This document shows positions 1 to 8,976 of a stretch of DNA of 32,525 nucleotides, in pieces. The position numbers were made by a program, and so were the translations under genes. Source of the DNA: Candidatus Gallitreponema excrementavium (lineage in GTDB: Bacteria > Spirochaetota > Spirochaetia > Treponematales > Treponemataceae); assembly GCA_017694795.1 (NCBI GenBank), contig JADIMM010000090.1, positions 1-32,525 of the forward strand, written 5' to 3'. Position 1 is the first letter of the stretch; each line of letters starts with the position of its first letter. The notes below the pieces were generated by a model. That model saw nothing but the letters and a program-made list of their open reading frames with translations. It made no database searches and was not told where the DNA came from.

Positions 1-34
1 ATATAAAATAAATAACAATCTGCTTTTTTAAAAT

Positions 35-69
35 AAAAGACCCCTCCGGAAAAACCAGAGGGGTCTTTT
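35..69 (-). terminator. Rho-independent terminator after gyrA
   Basis: A perfect 12-bp inverted repeat (35-46 with 58-69, core GACCCCTC/GAGGGGTC) encloses an 11-nt loop. The stem ends in A/T runs on both sides, so it could work in both directions. It lies 16 bp past the gyrA stop and is the natural end of the gyrB-gyrA transcript. Confidence 0.9.
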
Positions 70-85
70 GATATTAATTCAATTT

Positions 86-2536
86 TTAATCGTCTTCTTC
101 ATTGGCGATTCTATCCACCCCAATTACCATATCGGGGCTTTCAATATTAAGAACTTTAACACCATGGCCTGCCCTGCCCTGCAAAGAAAATCCGGAAGCC
201 TTTAACCTGAGGGTTTTTCCCTGACTTGTAATACAGACAACCTCATCATCCTCTGCTACAGCAGAAGCAGCAATTATCTCTCCTGTTTTATCATTAACAC
301 CACAAACCTTCTGTCCACCGGTTCCCCTTCCATGAGGATTAAAATCACTGAACCGGACTCTTTTTCCATAACCAAACTCAGACATTATAAGAATGTATTT
401 GGAAGTATCAACACATAAGGCTCCGGTTAATTCATCATCATTTGACAATTTTATTCCGGTAACACCTCTGGAAGAACGCCCCATAATCCTTACGTCTTTT
501 TCTGTAATCCTTAGGGCTTGCCCCTTTCTGGTTATAAGAACTATTTCATCCTCTCCAGATGTCAGTGTTGCCGTAACAAGATGATCTCCCTCATCCAGCT
601 TTATTGCTATTATTCCTCTTGTCTTAGCATTTTTAAATTCATCCGTACAAACTTTTTTTACAACCCCGGCAGAAGTTGCCATAAACAGATACTGTTTGTC
701 TGAAAACTCTTTTAGAGAAACTATAGTTGTCACTTCTTCCTCGGAAGAAACCGATAAAAGCCCCTTAATATGAGCGCCCCTTGAAGTCCGGCTGGCTTCA
801 GGAATCTCATGAACTTTCATCCAATAACCTTTACCTTCATTGGTGATAAACATTACATAATCATGGGTGGATGCAATGAAAATCTGATTTATAAAATCAT
901 CTTCCACCAGTTTGGTACTGTTGCTTCCCTTTCCTCCCCTGCTCTGGCTTTTATAAGCACTTACAGGAATCCTTTTAATATACCCAAGGTTTGAAACAAG
1001 AATAACCATTTCCTCTTTTTTTATCAAATCTTCAATATTGACCTGCTCTACCTCATCGGCAACAATATCAGTGCGCCTGTCGTCACCATACTTTCTGGAT
1101 AACTCGTCTGTTTCAGATTTTATTACTCCGTAAATTTTTTCCGGATTGGCCAAAAGGTCTTTTAGTTTTTCGATAAGAATTTCAAGCTCTTTTAATTCTT
1201 TTTCAAGTTTTTCAATTTCCAAACTTGTAAGACGACCAAGCCTCATGTCAACGATTGCCTGGGCCTGAACATCATCCAGACTGAACCGTTTAATTAATGC
1301 CAATTTTGCTTCTTCTATATTTTTTGAAGATTTTATTATCTGAACAACTTCATCAATATTTTGAATGGCAATAACCAGACCTCTTAAAATATGGGCTCTT
1401 TCTTCCGCTTTTTTCAGCTCATATTTAGTTCTTCTGGTAATTACATTATGTCTGTGTTCAACAAAACACTTTATCAGCTCTTTGAGGTTAAGAATCTTAG
1501 GCTGACCGTTCACAAGGGCAAGATTAATTACACCAAATGAGGACTGCAATGCTGTTTTAGCAAACAACTGGTTCAGAACAAATTTTGTTATGGTTCCCCT
1601 TTTCAAACTTATCTCAATCCGGACATCATCTCCTGCAGAACCATCGTTTACTCTCTCTATTCCGTCAATGACTTTGTCCCTTGCAAGCTCTCCGATTTTT
1701 GCACACAGGTCTGTAGTACGGACCTGGTAAGGAATCTCCGTAAAAATTATTGTTTCTTTTCCTCTTTTATCAACTTCAATATTGAATCTTGCCCTTACAA
1801 GAATTTTTCCTCGTCCGGTTCTGTAAGCCTGTCTGATTCCGGATTTTCCAAAAATGATTCCTCCGGTTGGAAAATCCGGACCTTTTATATGCTCACAAAG
1901 CTCATCTATCTTTATTTCCGGATTGTCAATATAAGCACTTACAGCCGAAGCTATTTCCCTTAAATTATGGGGCGGCATATTTGTTGCCATTCCAACTGCA
2001 ATACCACTGGAACCATTAGCCAGTAAAAAAGGAAATTTTCCAGGAAGAACTGTAGGTTCTTTTTTTGTATCATCAAAATTCGGAATAAAATCTACTGTTT
2101 CCTTTTTAATGTCTTCCACCATTTCTTCGGCAAAGGGAGACATTTTTGCTTCTGTATAACGGTAGGCAGCTGCAGGACTTCCATCAATTCCTCCAAAGTT
2201 TCCCTGCTTTTGTATCGGCATATACCGCATTGAAAAGTGCTGTCCCAATCTTACCAAAGCATCGTATACTGAAGCATCTCCGTGAGGGTGGTAACTTCCA
2301 AGTACGTCACCGACTACGGTGGCACACTTTCTGGTTTTTCCTGAATACCTCAACCCCTTTTCTTCCATGGAGTAAAGGATTCTCCTGTGAACAGGCTTTA
2401 ATCCGTCCCTAACATCAGGTAAGGCACGGCTTACAATTACCGACATAGCATAATCTATGTAGGATTTCTTCATTTCACTTTCTATTGAAACGGGAATCAA
2501 CTGTTCCCCTGTTATCTCCTGTGATTTTTCATCCAT
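86..2536 (-). CDS. gyrA: DNA gyrase subunit A
   Basis: This is the DNA cleavage and rejoining subunit of gyrase (type IIA topoisomerase), which introduces negative supercoils with GyrB. The 816-aa length is usual. The catalytic tyrosine is Y127 in the AAAYRYTE motif. The quinolone-resistance region reads HGDASVYD (85-92), so the position matching E. coli Ser83 is Ala88 and the position matching Asp87 is Asp92. The gyrase-defining GyrA box is seen as QSRGGKG (531-537) at the start of the C-terminal beta-pinwheel, which separates it from ParC. The ATG follows a GGGG-containing ribosome site and lies 12 bp after the gyrB stop, so the two genes are co-transcribed, leading-strand and pointing away from the origin. 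Confidence 0.97.
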   Translation of the reverse strand: MDEKSQEITGEQLIPVSIESEMKKSYIDYAMSVIVSRALPDVRDGLKPVHRRILYSMEEKGLRYSGKTRKCATVVGDVLGSYHPHGDASVYDALVRLGQHFSMRYMPIQKQGNFGGIDGSPAAAYRYTEAKMSPFAEEMVEDIKKETVDFIPNFDDTKKEPTVLPGKFPFLLANGSSGIAVGMATNMPPHNLREIASAVSAYIDNPEIKIDELCEHIKGPDFPTGGIIFGKSGIRQAYRTGRGKILVRARFNIEVDKRGKETIIFTEIPYQVRTTDLCAKIGELARDKVIDGIERVNDGSAGDDVRIEISLKRGTITKFVLNQLFAKTALQSSFGVINLALVNGQPKILNLKELIKCFVEHRHNVITRRTKYELKKAEERAHILRGLVIAIQNIDEVVQIIKSSKNIEEAKLALIKRFSLDDVQAQAIVDMRLGRLTSLEIEKLEKELKELEILIEKLKDLLANPEKIYGVIKSETDELSRKYGDDRRTDIVADEVEQVNIEDLIKKEEMVILVSNLGYIKRIPVSAYKSQSRGGKGSNSTKLVEDDFINQIFIASTHDYVMFITNEGKGYWMKVHEIPEASRTSRGAHIKGLLSVSSEEEVTTIVSLKEFSDKQYLFMATSAGVVKKVCTDEFKNAKTRGIIAIKLDEGDHLVTATLTSGEDEIVLITRKGQALRITEKDVRIMGRSSRGVTGIKLSNDDELTGALCVDTSKYILIMSEFGYGKRVRFSDFNPHGRGTGGQKVCGVNDKTGEIIAASAVAEDDEVVCITSQGKTLRLKASGFSLQGRAGHGVKVLNIESPDMVIGVDRIANEEDD

Positions 2537-2548
2537 CTCATTACCCCG

Positions 2549-4465
2549 TTAAACATCCAGTGTTGCATAAACAGCATTTTCTTCTATGAATTTTCTTCTA
2601 GGCTCAACTTCTTCACCCATCAACACTGAAAAAATCTTATCAGCTTCTATTGCATCACTAATCTGAACCTGTTTCATTTTTCTATTGGCCGGATCCATTG
2701 TAGTTTCTTTAAGTTCTTTCCATTCCATCTCACCGAGACCTTTATAACGCTGAACCTCAGCCTTATCCCTGTCAGGACCAAGTTCTTGTAAAACCTTATC
2801 CCTTTCTTCATCACTGAATACAAATTTTTTAAACTTTTGGTATTCAACCCGGTACAAAGGAGGCATTGCAATATAAACATAACCATGTGTTATTAAATCT
2901 GTCATGTACCTGAAAAAGAAAGTCATCAGCAATGTCGCAATATGGGAACCATCAACATCAGCATCAGCCATTATTATTATCTTATGATATCTCAGCTTTT
3001 CAATGTTAAAATCTTTTCCAATACCTGTTCCAAGGGAAGCAATAACCGGCTGGAGCTTGTCATTGTTGGCAACTTTATCAATACGGGTTTTTTCAACATT
3101 AAGCATTTTTCCCCAAAGAGGAAGTATTGCCTGAGTTTTCGGATTACGCCCCTGCTTTGCAGAGCCTCCTGCTGAATCTCCCTCAACAATATAAACTTCA
3201 CATTCTTCCGGATTAGTAGAAGAACAATCTGCCAGTTTACCCGGCAAACCAAAACTGTCTATTCCGCTTTTCCGTCTTGCACTTTCCTTTGCCTTTCTTG
3301 CAGCTATTCTCGCAGAAGCCTCTGAAACGCATTTTTCAAGTATAGACTCCAGAACCTTGGGATTCTGCTCAAAATACAGGGTCAACTGCTCATTTACAAG
3401 GGAATCCACAATACCCCTTACTTCTGTATTCCCCAATTTTGTTTTTGTCTGGCCTTCAAACTGGGGCTCTGGAACTTTTACAGAAAGAACACCTGTTAAA
3501 CCGGCCCTTACATCATCTCCGGTTAATTTCTCGTCTTTATCTATCTTTTTCTGTAGTTTTGCATTACTCTTGAGAAACTCATTCATCACCTTGGTAATTG
3601 CTGATTTTAATCCCTCCAGGTGAGTACCGCCTTCCCTTGTATTTATATCATTTACAAAAGAAAGTATATTTTCCGTATAACCCTCGTTATACTGAAGGGC
3701 TACCTCAGTTAAAATATCGTCTTTTTCGCCTGTTATATATATTGGCTCTGAGGGAATACAGGTTTTGTTTTCATTAAGATAGGAAACAAAATGCCTTATA
3801 CCCCCTTCAAATTTAAAAATCACTTCTTTCGGATTTTCCAACCTTTCATCCCTAAAGACAACAATAATCCCGCTGTTAAGGAAAGCTAATTCCCTTAACC
3901 TGTTTGAAAGTACATCAAAATTATGGGTTATTGTTTCGGTGAAGATTGTAGAATCAGGTTTCCACCTTATGATTGTCCCACTTTTGTCTGAAGGTCCTTT
4001 TTCTTCCAAAGGAGAAACAGGTACACCTCTTTCAAATCTCATAAAATATTTTTTTCCGTCTTTTTGGACAGTTGCTTCCAACCAATCTGACAAAGCATTT
4101 ACGCAGGAAACTCCGACACCATGCAAACCCCCTGATACCTTGTAAGACCCCTTATCAAACTTTCCACCGGCATGAAGCCTGGTCAAAACAAGTTCCAAAG
4201 CACTTATTCCTTCTGTAGGATGAATATCAACAGGAATTCCTCGGCCGTTATCTTCTACACGTACAACATCATTCCTTTCCAAGGCAACGAGAATCCTGTC
4301 ACAATATCCTGCCATTGCTTCATCAATAGAATTGTCCACAACTTCGTAAACCAAATGATGAAGCCCATCAGGTCCTGTTGAACCTATATACATTCCGGGC
4401 CGCTTTCTTACAGCTTCCAGTCCTTTTAAAACTTGTATATTATTTGCGGAATAACTTGCGCTCAT
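2549..4465 (-). CDS. gyrB: DNA gyrase subunit B
   Basis: This is the ATPase subunit of DNA gyrase. At 638 aa it is the short form that lacks the extra insertion of the enterobacterial protein. The GHKL ATP-binding site shows DNSIDEAMAG (N45 binds Mg) and EDNGRGIPVD (D72), followed by the glycine-rich lid SGGLHGVGVS. The Toprim domain shows EGDSAGGSAKQGR and ADADVDGSHI, which bind Mg for DNA cleavage. The C-terminal PAEVQRYKGLGEM-type segment is also present (AEVQRYKGLGEM). The ATG is preceded by AGAGGG at good spacing. It is the first gene of the gyrB-gyrA pair, reading leftward out of the origin region from a well-formed promoter at 4534-4562. Confidence 0.97.
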   Translation of the reverse strand: MSASYSANNIQVLKGLEAVRKRPGMYIGSTGPDGLHHLVYEVVDNSIDEAMAGYCDRILVALERNDVVRVEDNGRGIPVDIHPTEGISALELVLTRLHAGGKFDKGSYKVSGGLHGVGVSCVNALSDWLEATVQKDGKKYFMRFERGVPVSPLEEKGPSDKSGTIIRWKPDSTIFTETITHNFDVLSNRLRELAFLNSGIIVVFRDERLENPKEVIFKFEGGIRHFVSYLNENKTCIPSEPIYITGEKDDILTEVALQYNEGYTENILSFVNDINTREGGTHLEGLKSAITKVMNEFLKSNAKLQKKIDKDEKLTGDDVRAGLTGVLSVKVPEPQFEGQTKTKLGNTEVRGIVDSLVNEQLTLYFEQNPKVLESILEKCVSEASARIAARKAKESARRKSGIDSFGLPGKLADCSSTNPEECEVYIVEGDSAGGSAKQGRNPKTQAILPLWGKMLNVEKTRIDKVANNDKLQPVIASLGTGIGKDFNIEKLRYHKIIIMADADVDGSHIATLLMTFFFRYMTDLITHGYVYIAMPPLYRVEYQKFKKFVFSDEERDKVLQELGPDRDKAEVQRYKGLGEMEWKELKETTMDPANRKMKQVQISDAIEADKIFSVLMGEEVEPRRKFIEENAVYATLDV

Positions 4466-4533
4466 AGCACCCTCTTGTACTTGAAAATATTGCAGAATTA
4501 ATTACATAATATATAGTAGAAAACAGCTAAAAA

Positions 4534-4562
4534 ATTATAGGAAAATTTTCAAAAAAAGTAAA
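4534..4562 (-). promoter_or_regulatory. Candidate sigma-70 promoter of gyrB-gyrA
   Basis: On the minus strand TTTACT (-35, 4557-4562) and a perfect TATAAT (-10, 4534-4539) are 17 bp apart. The implied start lies about 60 bp ahead of the gyrB ATG. It is close to the candidate DnaA box at 4606-4614. Confidence 0.7.
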
Positions 4563-4591
4563 GATAGAATATACCTTTGTTTTATTTTCTG

Positions 4592-4618
4592 AATTGTTGA
4601 TAACTTGTGGAAAACTAT
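4592..4618. repeat. Origin direct repeat, copy 1, with DnaA box
   Basis: A 27-bp unit containing TTGATAACTTGTGGAAAACT. Copy 2 at 4698-4724 matches it at 25 of 27 positions. The DnaA-box-like 9-mer occupies 4606-4614. Confidence 0.75.
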
Positions 4619-4697
4619 AAAAATTATCTGTTAAAAATTAAAATGTTATATAATTCTTTATAATATATATATTTATATAGTTAATAAATAAATTTGA

Positions 4698-4724
4698 AAT
4701 TGTTAACAACTTGTGGAAAACTAT
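4698..4724. repeat. Origin direct repeat, copy 2, with DnaA box
   Basis: The second copy of the 27-bp unit, with TTAACAACTTGTGGAAAACT, begins exactly 106 bp after copy 1, or about ten helical turns. Its DnaA-box-like 9-mer is at 4712-4720. Confidence 0.75.
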
Positions 4725-4771
4725 TTAGAAAATAACATAAAGTGTTATATATATGAATTTTATATAAGTTT

Positions 4772-4800
4772 TTCACAAGTTTTTATTATCAAAATGATAA
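4772..4800 (+). promoter_or_regulatory. Possible dnaA promoter
   Basis: TTCACA (4772-4777) and TGATAA (4795-4800) are spaced by 17 bp, with the -10 forming one arm of a TTATCA/TGATAA palindrome and the -35 inside a weak DnaA-box-like sequence. The match is modest. It is offered as the best candidate at a workable distance from the dnaA ribosome site. Confidence 0.3.
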
Positions 4801-4854
4801 AATAATCTCTTTACTTTTAACTATAGCTCTGTCATACTTCAAAAGAGGAATTTT

Positions 4855-6228
4855 ATGAGTGAATGGGATTACAGAAGTCTTTGGGAAAGGGCATTAAGTG
4901 AAATAAAAAAATCAAATACTGACGAAATATGGATTTCTTACATTCACTACGAAAATTCCCAGGAAGGATTAATAAATTTAGCTGTTCCTTCCGCTTTTTA
5001 TAAAAATCAGATTGAAAAAAAGTATAAATCCATACTGGAAAGTAAAATACACGAAATTTCCGGGGAAAATTTAAAAATAAATATCAACATAAATGAAAAT
5101 CTCGACTATTCAGACGAAAATACTGAAGTAAAACCCGAAGAAAATCCGGTTAAATTTGCTGATGCAAGAAAAAATATTACAGAAACATATAACACTAATT
5201 TGAACAAGAATTATACATTTGAAAGATTTGTCCAAAGTGAAGCAAACAGTTTTGCCTACAATGCCAGTTACGCCATATCAAAAAATCCTGGCAAAGAATA
5301 CAATCCTCTCCTTATCTACGGGGGAGTCGGACTTGGAAAAACACACCTCATGGAAGCCATAGGTAATGAAATAAGCAGGGAAAGAAACGATTTAAAGATT
5401 TTATATATTACTGCCGAACAATTTACAAATGAGTTTTTATATTCTCTTTCTGACCATAAAACAAGGGAATTTAAAAATAAATACCGAAATGTAGACGTAC
5501 TTCTTATAGACGATATCCATTTTTTTTCAGGAAAAAAGCAAGTTCAGGAAGAGCTTTTTTATACATTTGAGGCCCTTTACTCTACAAATCACCAGATTGT
5601 ATTTACTTGTGACAGAACATTGGATCAAGTCAAGGATCTTAACGACAGGTTAAGGTCAAGATTCGGAAGAGGCTTACAAGTTGATCTTCAGCCTCCTGTT
5701 TTTGAAACAAGGTGTTCAATTCTCATGAAAAAAGCAGAAGAGAAAAAAGTTTCTTTTTCACAGGAAGTTATAGAATTTGTAGCCAGGAATATTGCCACAA
5801 ATGTGAGGGATTTGGAAGCAGCACTCACAAAAATTATAGCATATAAAGAATTGGTTAACAAAGAAATAACTGTTGAAATAGCCCAGAACCTTTTAAAAGA
5901 TTCAATAGGAAACAGAAAAACTAATGATTTGTCTGTCGAGCTTATAATAAAAACAGTGGCAGATTACTTCAATATATCACATGTGGATATCAAAGGTAAA
6001 AAACGGAATACAAACATAAGTTTTGCCCGCCAAATTTCCATGTACCTCATAAGGGAAATGACTAATTATTCCACAACAGAGATAGGAATAGAATTCGGTG
6101 GAAAAGACCATTCAACAGTTATGTATTCATGCAGACAGATAGAAGAAAAGCTGAAATGTGATCCAACAATGGATTCTACTATACAAACATTAAAAACAAG
6201 GATAAAAAACCAAAGTTCTGCAAGATAA
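4855..6228 (+). CDS. dnaA: Chromosomal replication initiator DnaA
   Basis: DnaA binds origin boxes and opens the duplex to start replication. The 457 residues show the four expected parts: an N-terminal helicase-loading domain (about 1-85), a variable linker, the AAA+ ATPase with Walker A GGVGLGKT (156-163) and Walker B DVLLIDD (214-220), and the C-terminal helix-turn-helix with the family signature GGKDHSTV (415-422). The ATG is preceded by AGAGGA at good spacing. It faces away from gyrB across the candidate origin and heads dnaA-dnaN-recF. Nothing is odd in length or motifs. Confidence 0.98.
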   Translation: MSEWDYRSLWERALSEIKKSNTDEIWISYIHYENSQEGLINLAVPSAFYKNQIEKKYKSILESKIHEISGENLKINININENLDYSDENTEVKPEENPVKFADARKNITETYNTNLNKNYTFERFVQSEANSFAYNASYAISKNPGKEYNPLLIYGGVGLGKTHLMEAIGNEISRERNDLKILYITAEQFTNEFLYSLSDHKTREFKNKYRNVDVLLIDDIHFFSGKKQVQEELFYTFEALYSTNHQIVFTCDRTLDQVKDLNDRLRSRFGRGLQVDLQPPVFETRCSILMKKAEEKKVSFSQEVIEFVARNIATNVRDLEAALTKIIAYKELVNKEITVEIAQNLLKDSIGNRKTNDLSVELIIKTVADYFNISHVDIKGKKRNTNISFARQISMYLIREMTNYSTTEIGIEFGGKDHSTVMYSCRQIEEKLKCDPTMDSTIQTLKTRIKNQSSAR

Positions 6229-6293
6229 ATATTGTTAAAAAAATGTTAAAATTATATGAAAATTCCCGAATGAAAGGGATTTTTTGTTAAAAT

Positions 6294-6331
6294 TGTGTAA
6301 AACAATGAAAAAACAATAAAAGTTTTACACA
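6294..6331. repeat. Inverted repeat with DnaA-box-like arms ahead of dnaN
   Basis: TGTGTAAAAC (6294-6303) and GTTTTACACA (6322-6331) are perfect 10-bp inverted arms 18 bp apart. Each arm holds TTTTACACA, which is two mismatches from the standard DnaA box. The right arm overlaps the -35 of the candidate dnaN promoter. It may be a DnaA or other repressor site. Confidence 0.55.
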
Positions 6332-6352
6332 TAGTTAAAGTTATAGTATACA
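6324..6352 (+). promoter_or_regulatory. Candidate dnaN promoter
   Basis: TTTACA (6324-6329) and TATACA (6347-6352) are 17 bp apart. The -35 lies in the right arm of the inverted repeat at 6294-6331. The site sits in the 239-bp AT-rich gap between dnaA and dnaN and leaves a leader of about 110 nt. Confidence 0.5.
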
Positions 6353-6467
6353 ATATTTTATTATAACTTTTAACATTTTATTATATACTAATACTATTAT
6401 TACTAAATTTATATAAATTTAGATATAAAATAGATATTGTTTAAAACTTAAACCAACGGAGAAAAAG

Positions 6468-7571
6468 ATGAATTTTATTTTTTCAAAAGCACTTCTACTT
6501 AAAGAAATTTCAGTTGCACAGGAAATCATAAATACCAAAAATCCTGTTTCAATAATTTCAAACGTATTATTGGCAACAGATGAAAATAAACTCATAATAA
6601 AAGCAACAGACTTAAAAATAAATTTTGAGACTTCTATACCTGTAAATGTTATAGAACATGGAGTTGCAACAATCCATTGTGATAAATTTGCAAGCATTTT
6701 GAATTCAATTCCGGACGGTGACACGGAATTTGAACAAAACGATATAAACATAACAATAAAACCTATTTCTAAAAAAATAAAATTTGATCTTAAATGCCTT
6801 AATAGTGAGAATTTTCCCGAAATTTATACAGAGGACAAATGCCAGTATTTTGATATTCCGTTAAAAAGTTTCCGGCAAATGATAACTGAGACTTCTTTTG
6901 CTGTATCTGATGATGAAACAAAGTATTTTCTTAATGGAGTTTTATTAGAGAAGAAAGAAAATTCCCTTGTAATGGTCGGAACAGACGGTAGAAGGCTTGC
7001 ATACATAAAAAAAGATATGGAAACTCCTATTCCAGATTTTAAAAGCTCTATAATTCACCCTAAGATTCTTAACCTTATTGTAAAAAGAACTACGGATGAA
7101 GGGCCTATTTCAATAGGTATTAATGAAAAAAGCATTTATTTTAAATTCGGTATGTACAAACTATCTTCACTCCTAATCGAAGGACAATATCCAAACTACG
7201 AAAAAGTAATACCGGAAAATAATGAATATTCGTTCCAGGTTGATAAAAATGATTTGTATGAGGCTTTAAAGAGGGTTTCACTCCTTGTAGAGCAGAAATC
7301 AAGAAGGATTTTTCTTGAAGTAAATCCGGGAAATCTTATTGTTCAGTCAGAAACAAAGGATGTAGGTGGGGCAAAAGAGGAAATTCCCTGTTATTACGAA
7401 GGAGAACCTAATGTTATTGCAGTAAATTCCAAACATTTGGAAGAGCCCCTCAAGTTTATGACAGAGGAGAGGGTAAAAATAAGTTTTTCAGATGGAATGA
7501 AAGCGATGATTCTATCACCTGAACCGGCTTCTGATTACTTTCATGTTATGATGCCGATGCAAAAGGATTAA
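6468..7571 (+). CDS. dnaN: DNA polymerase III sliding clamp (beta subunit)
   Basis: The beta clamp encircles DNA and tethers the replicative polymerase. At 367 aa it has the usual size for three repeated clamp folds, and it begins with the typical MNFIFSKALLLKEI start. Recognisable clamp segments include GTDGRRLAYIKK in the middle domain and the C-terminal end YFHVMMPMQ, matching the family's closing hydrophobic-pocket strand. The ATG follows CGGAG. It stands second in the dnaA-dnaN-recF order found at most bacterial origins, with recF only 9 bp downstream. Confidence 0.96.
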   Translation: MNFIFSKALLLKEISVAQEIINTKNPVSIISNVLLATDENKLIIKATDLKINFETSIPVNVIEHGVATIHCDKFASILNSIPDGDTEFEQNDINITIKPISKKIKFDLKCLNSENFPEIYTEDKCQYFDIPLKSFRQMITETSFAVSDDETKYFLNGVLLEKKENSLVMVGTDGRRLAYIKKDMETPIPDFKSSIIHPKILNLIVKRTTDEGPISIGINEKSIYFKFGMYKLSSLLIEGQYPNYEKVIPENNEYSFQVDKNDLYEALKRVSLLVEQKSRRIFLEVNPGNLIVQSETKDVGGAKEEIPCYYEGEPNVIAVNSKHLEEPLKFMTEERVKISFSDGMKAMILSPEPASDYFHVMMPMQKD

Positions 7572-7580
7572 ACAGTAATA

Positions 7581-8669
7581 ATGCCTTTTAAATCGGTAAG
7601 TTTTTACGGATTCAGGAATCTTAACGATTCAGAAATAGACCTCTTGGGGAAAGAGGTCTATTTTGTAGGAATAAACGGACAGGGAAAAAGTAATATTCTT
7701 GAAACTTTGTACTTAAGTTCTTACGGTAATTCTTTCAGAACAAACATTGATTCTGAAATGATTTGTTTCGGAAAGGATTCATTTGGCATAAAGTCCATTT
7801 TTATAAATGATTCCGGTATCGAAAATGATATTAACATAATATACCGTGAAAGGGAAAAAACCATAAAAAAAAACGGTAAAGTTATAAAAGACAGAAAAGA
7901 GCTTATAAATACTATTCCTTGTGTTCTTTTTTGCCATGAAGATTTGGATTTTGTAATTGGCAGTCCTGAAAGAAAAAGATGGTTTCTGGACCAAACCCTT
8001 TCAATGTATCAGGATTCATATATTGGCGAAATCAGAAAGTATAAAAAAATACTCAAAACAAGAAATTTAATTTTAAAAGAGCAGAATTTAAGCAGGAATT
8101 CTGTGTTGGATACTCTTGATATACAGCTTGTATTATCAGGTATTGAAATTCAGCATAAGCGAAAAGAGTGCATTGATGAATTTAATACAATTTTCTCTGC
8201 TGTTTACGAAGAAATATCCGGAATTGACGGAGTAAGATTAAAATATGAACCTTCATGGAAAAATAACGATTTTGACAGTGTAATTGAAGAGCTGAAAAGC
8301 AAAAGGGATAGTGATTATTTTATGAAAACGACTATGTCTGGAATCCACAGGGATAAAATAAAGTTTTTCAGGAAAAATATCCAGTTTGTGCCTTCTTCTT
8401 CTACTGGCCAAAGAAGAATTCTGGCACTTCTTTTAAGGGTTTCCCAGGCAAATTTTTATTATAAAAAAACTTATATCAAACCTGTCCTGCTTATGGATGA
8501 TGTTCTTTTGGAACTTGATATAGATAAGAGAAAAAAGTTTATAGGTATGCTGCCTGAATATGACCAGCTTATTTGTACTTTTCTTCCCCAGGAACCTTAT
8601 GATGAATATAAAACTGACGAAACTAAGGTTTATTTTATAAGCGAAGGAATGTGGAGTAAAAATGAGTAG
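7581..8669 (+). CDS. recF: DNA replication/repair protein RecF
   Basis: RecF is an SMC-like ATPase that with RecO and RecR loads RecA at gaps and stalled forks. The 362-aa protein has Walker A GINGQGKS (30-37), an ABC-type signature around STGQRRILALLLR and a Walker B segment VLLMDDVLLELD near the C-terminus, which is the normal RecF order and length. The ATG lies 9 bp past dnaN, whose last codons supply an AAAGGA ribosome site. The next gene starts inside its last codons, so translation is probably coupled. Confidence 0.95.
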   Translation: MPFKSVSFYGFRNLNDSEIDLLGKEVYFVGINGQGKSNILETLYLSSYGNSFRTNIDSEMICFGKDSFGIKSIFINDSGIENDINIIYREREKTIKKNGKVIKDRKELINTIPCVLFCHEDLDFVIGSPERKRWFLDQTLSMYQDSYIGEIRKYKKILKTRNLILKEQNLSRNSVLDTLDIQLVLSGIEIQHKRKECIDEFNTIFSAVYEEISGIDGVRLKYEPSWKNNDFDSVIEELKSKRDSDYFMKTTMSGIHRDKIKFFRKNIQFVPSSSTGQRRILALLLRVSQANFYYKKTYIKPVLLMDDVLLELDIDKRKKFIGMLPEYDQLICTFLPQEPYDEYKTDETKVYFISEGMWSKNE

Positions 8670-8955
8670 AATAATCCCGTTAAAGGATATTTTAAATCAG
8701 TTTATGGACACTTTAGATTACTCTGATTACGAAAAGGAACAAAAAATTGAAAATACCTGGGAAAAAATAGCTGGAATAAAGATTTCGTCCCATAGCAAGA
8801 TAAAAGAAATTAAAAATGGAGTACTTGTAATTGAGGTAGAACATCCAGGTTGGATACAGTGTATCCTGTTTGAAAAGAAAAACATAGTAGGCAGAATAAA
8901 TAAGAGATTTCCTGAGCTTAACATAAAGGATTTGAATATATTTGTTGGGAAATAA
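8662..8955 (+). CDS. DUF721 / DciA-like protein
   Basis: This small 97-aa protein fits the DUF721 family: ENTWEKIAGIKISSHSKI, then NGVLVIEVEHPGW, then a helix ending in a KRFPELNIKDL segment. Members next to dnaA-recF include DciA, which loads the replicative helicase in bacteria without DnaC. That role is inferred from family and position. It overlaps recF by 8 bp, so it is likely translated with it. The family is widespread at spirochaete origins directly after recF. It lacks the long extra N-terminal part of actinobacterial DciA. Confidence 0.8.
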   Translation: MSRIIPLKDILNQFMDTLDYSDYEKEQKIENTWEKIAGIKISSHSKIKEIKNGVLVIEVEHPGWIQCILFEKKNIVGRINKRFPELNIKDLNIFVGK

Positions 8956-8976
8956 TAATGTTTTGGTTTTGAATAG

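Larger units (their letters stand above)
4466..4854. other. Candidate chromosomal origin (oriC) between gyrB and dnaA
   Basis: This 389-bp gap between divergent gyrB and dnaA has no gene. It is very AT-rich, especially about 4616-4700, where a stretch of A/T alternation could serve as the unwinding element. Two DnaA-box-like 9-mers TGTGGAAAA (4606-4614 and 4712-4720; TTTTCCACA on the other strand, one mismatch from TTATCCACA) sit in the same orientation inside a 27-bp repeat. A weaker candidate, TTTTTCACA (4769-4777), points the other way. A small palindrome TTATCA-AAA-TGATAA (4786-4800) lies ahead of dnaA. Location, boxes and gene polarity fit an origin. The dnaA-dnaN gap is an alternative or additional site. 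Confidence 0.7.

Noticed and set aside
4810..4838. TTTACT-17-CATACT as the dnaA promoter
   Set aside because: The implied transcript start would fall in the dnaA ribosome site, which makes it unlikely.
6262..6289. Weak hairpin TCCC/GGGA followed by TTTTTT after dnaA
   Set aside because: The stem has only four firm pairs, too weak to call a terminator.
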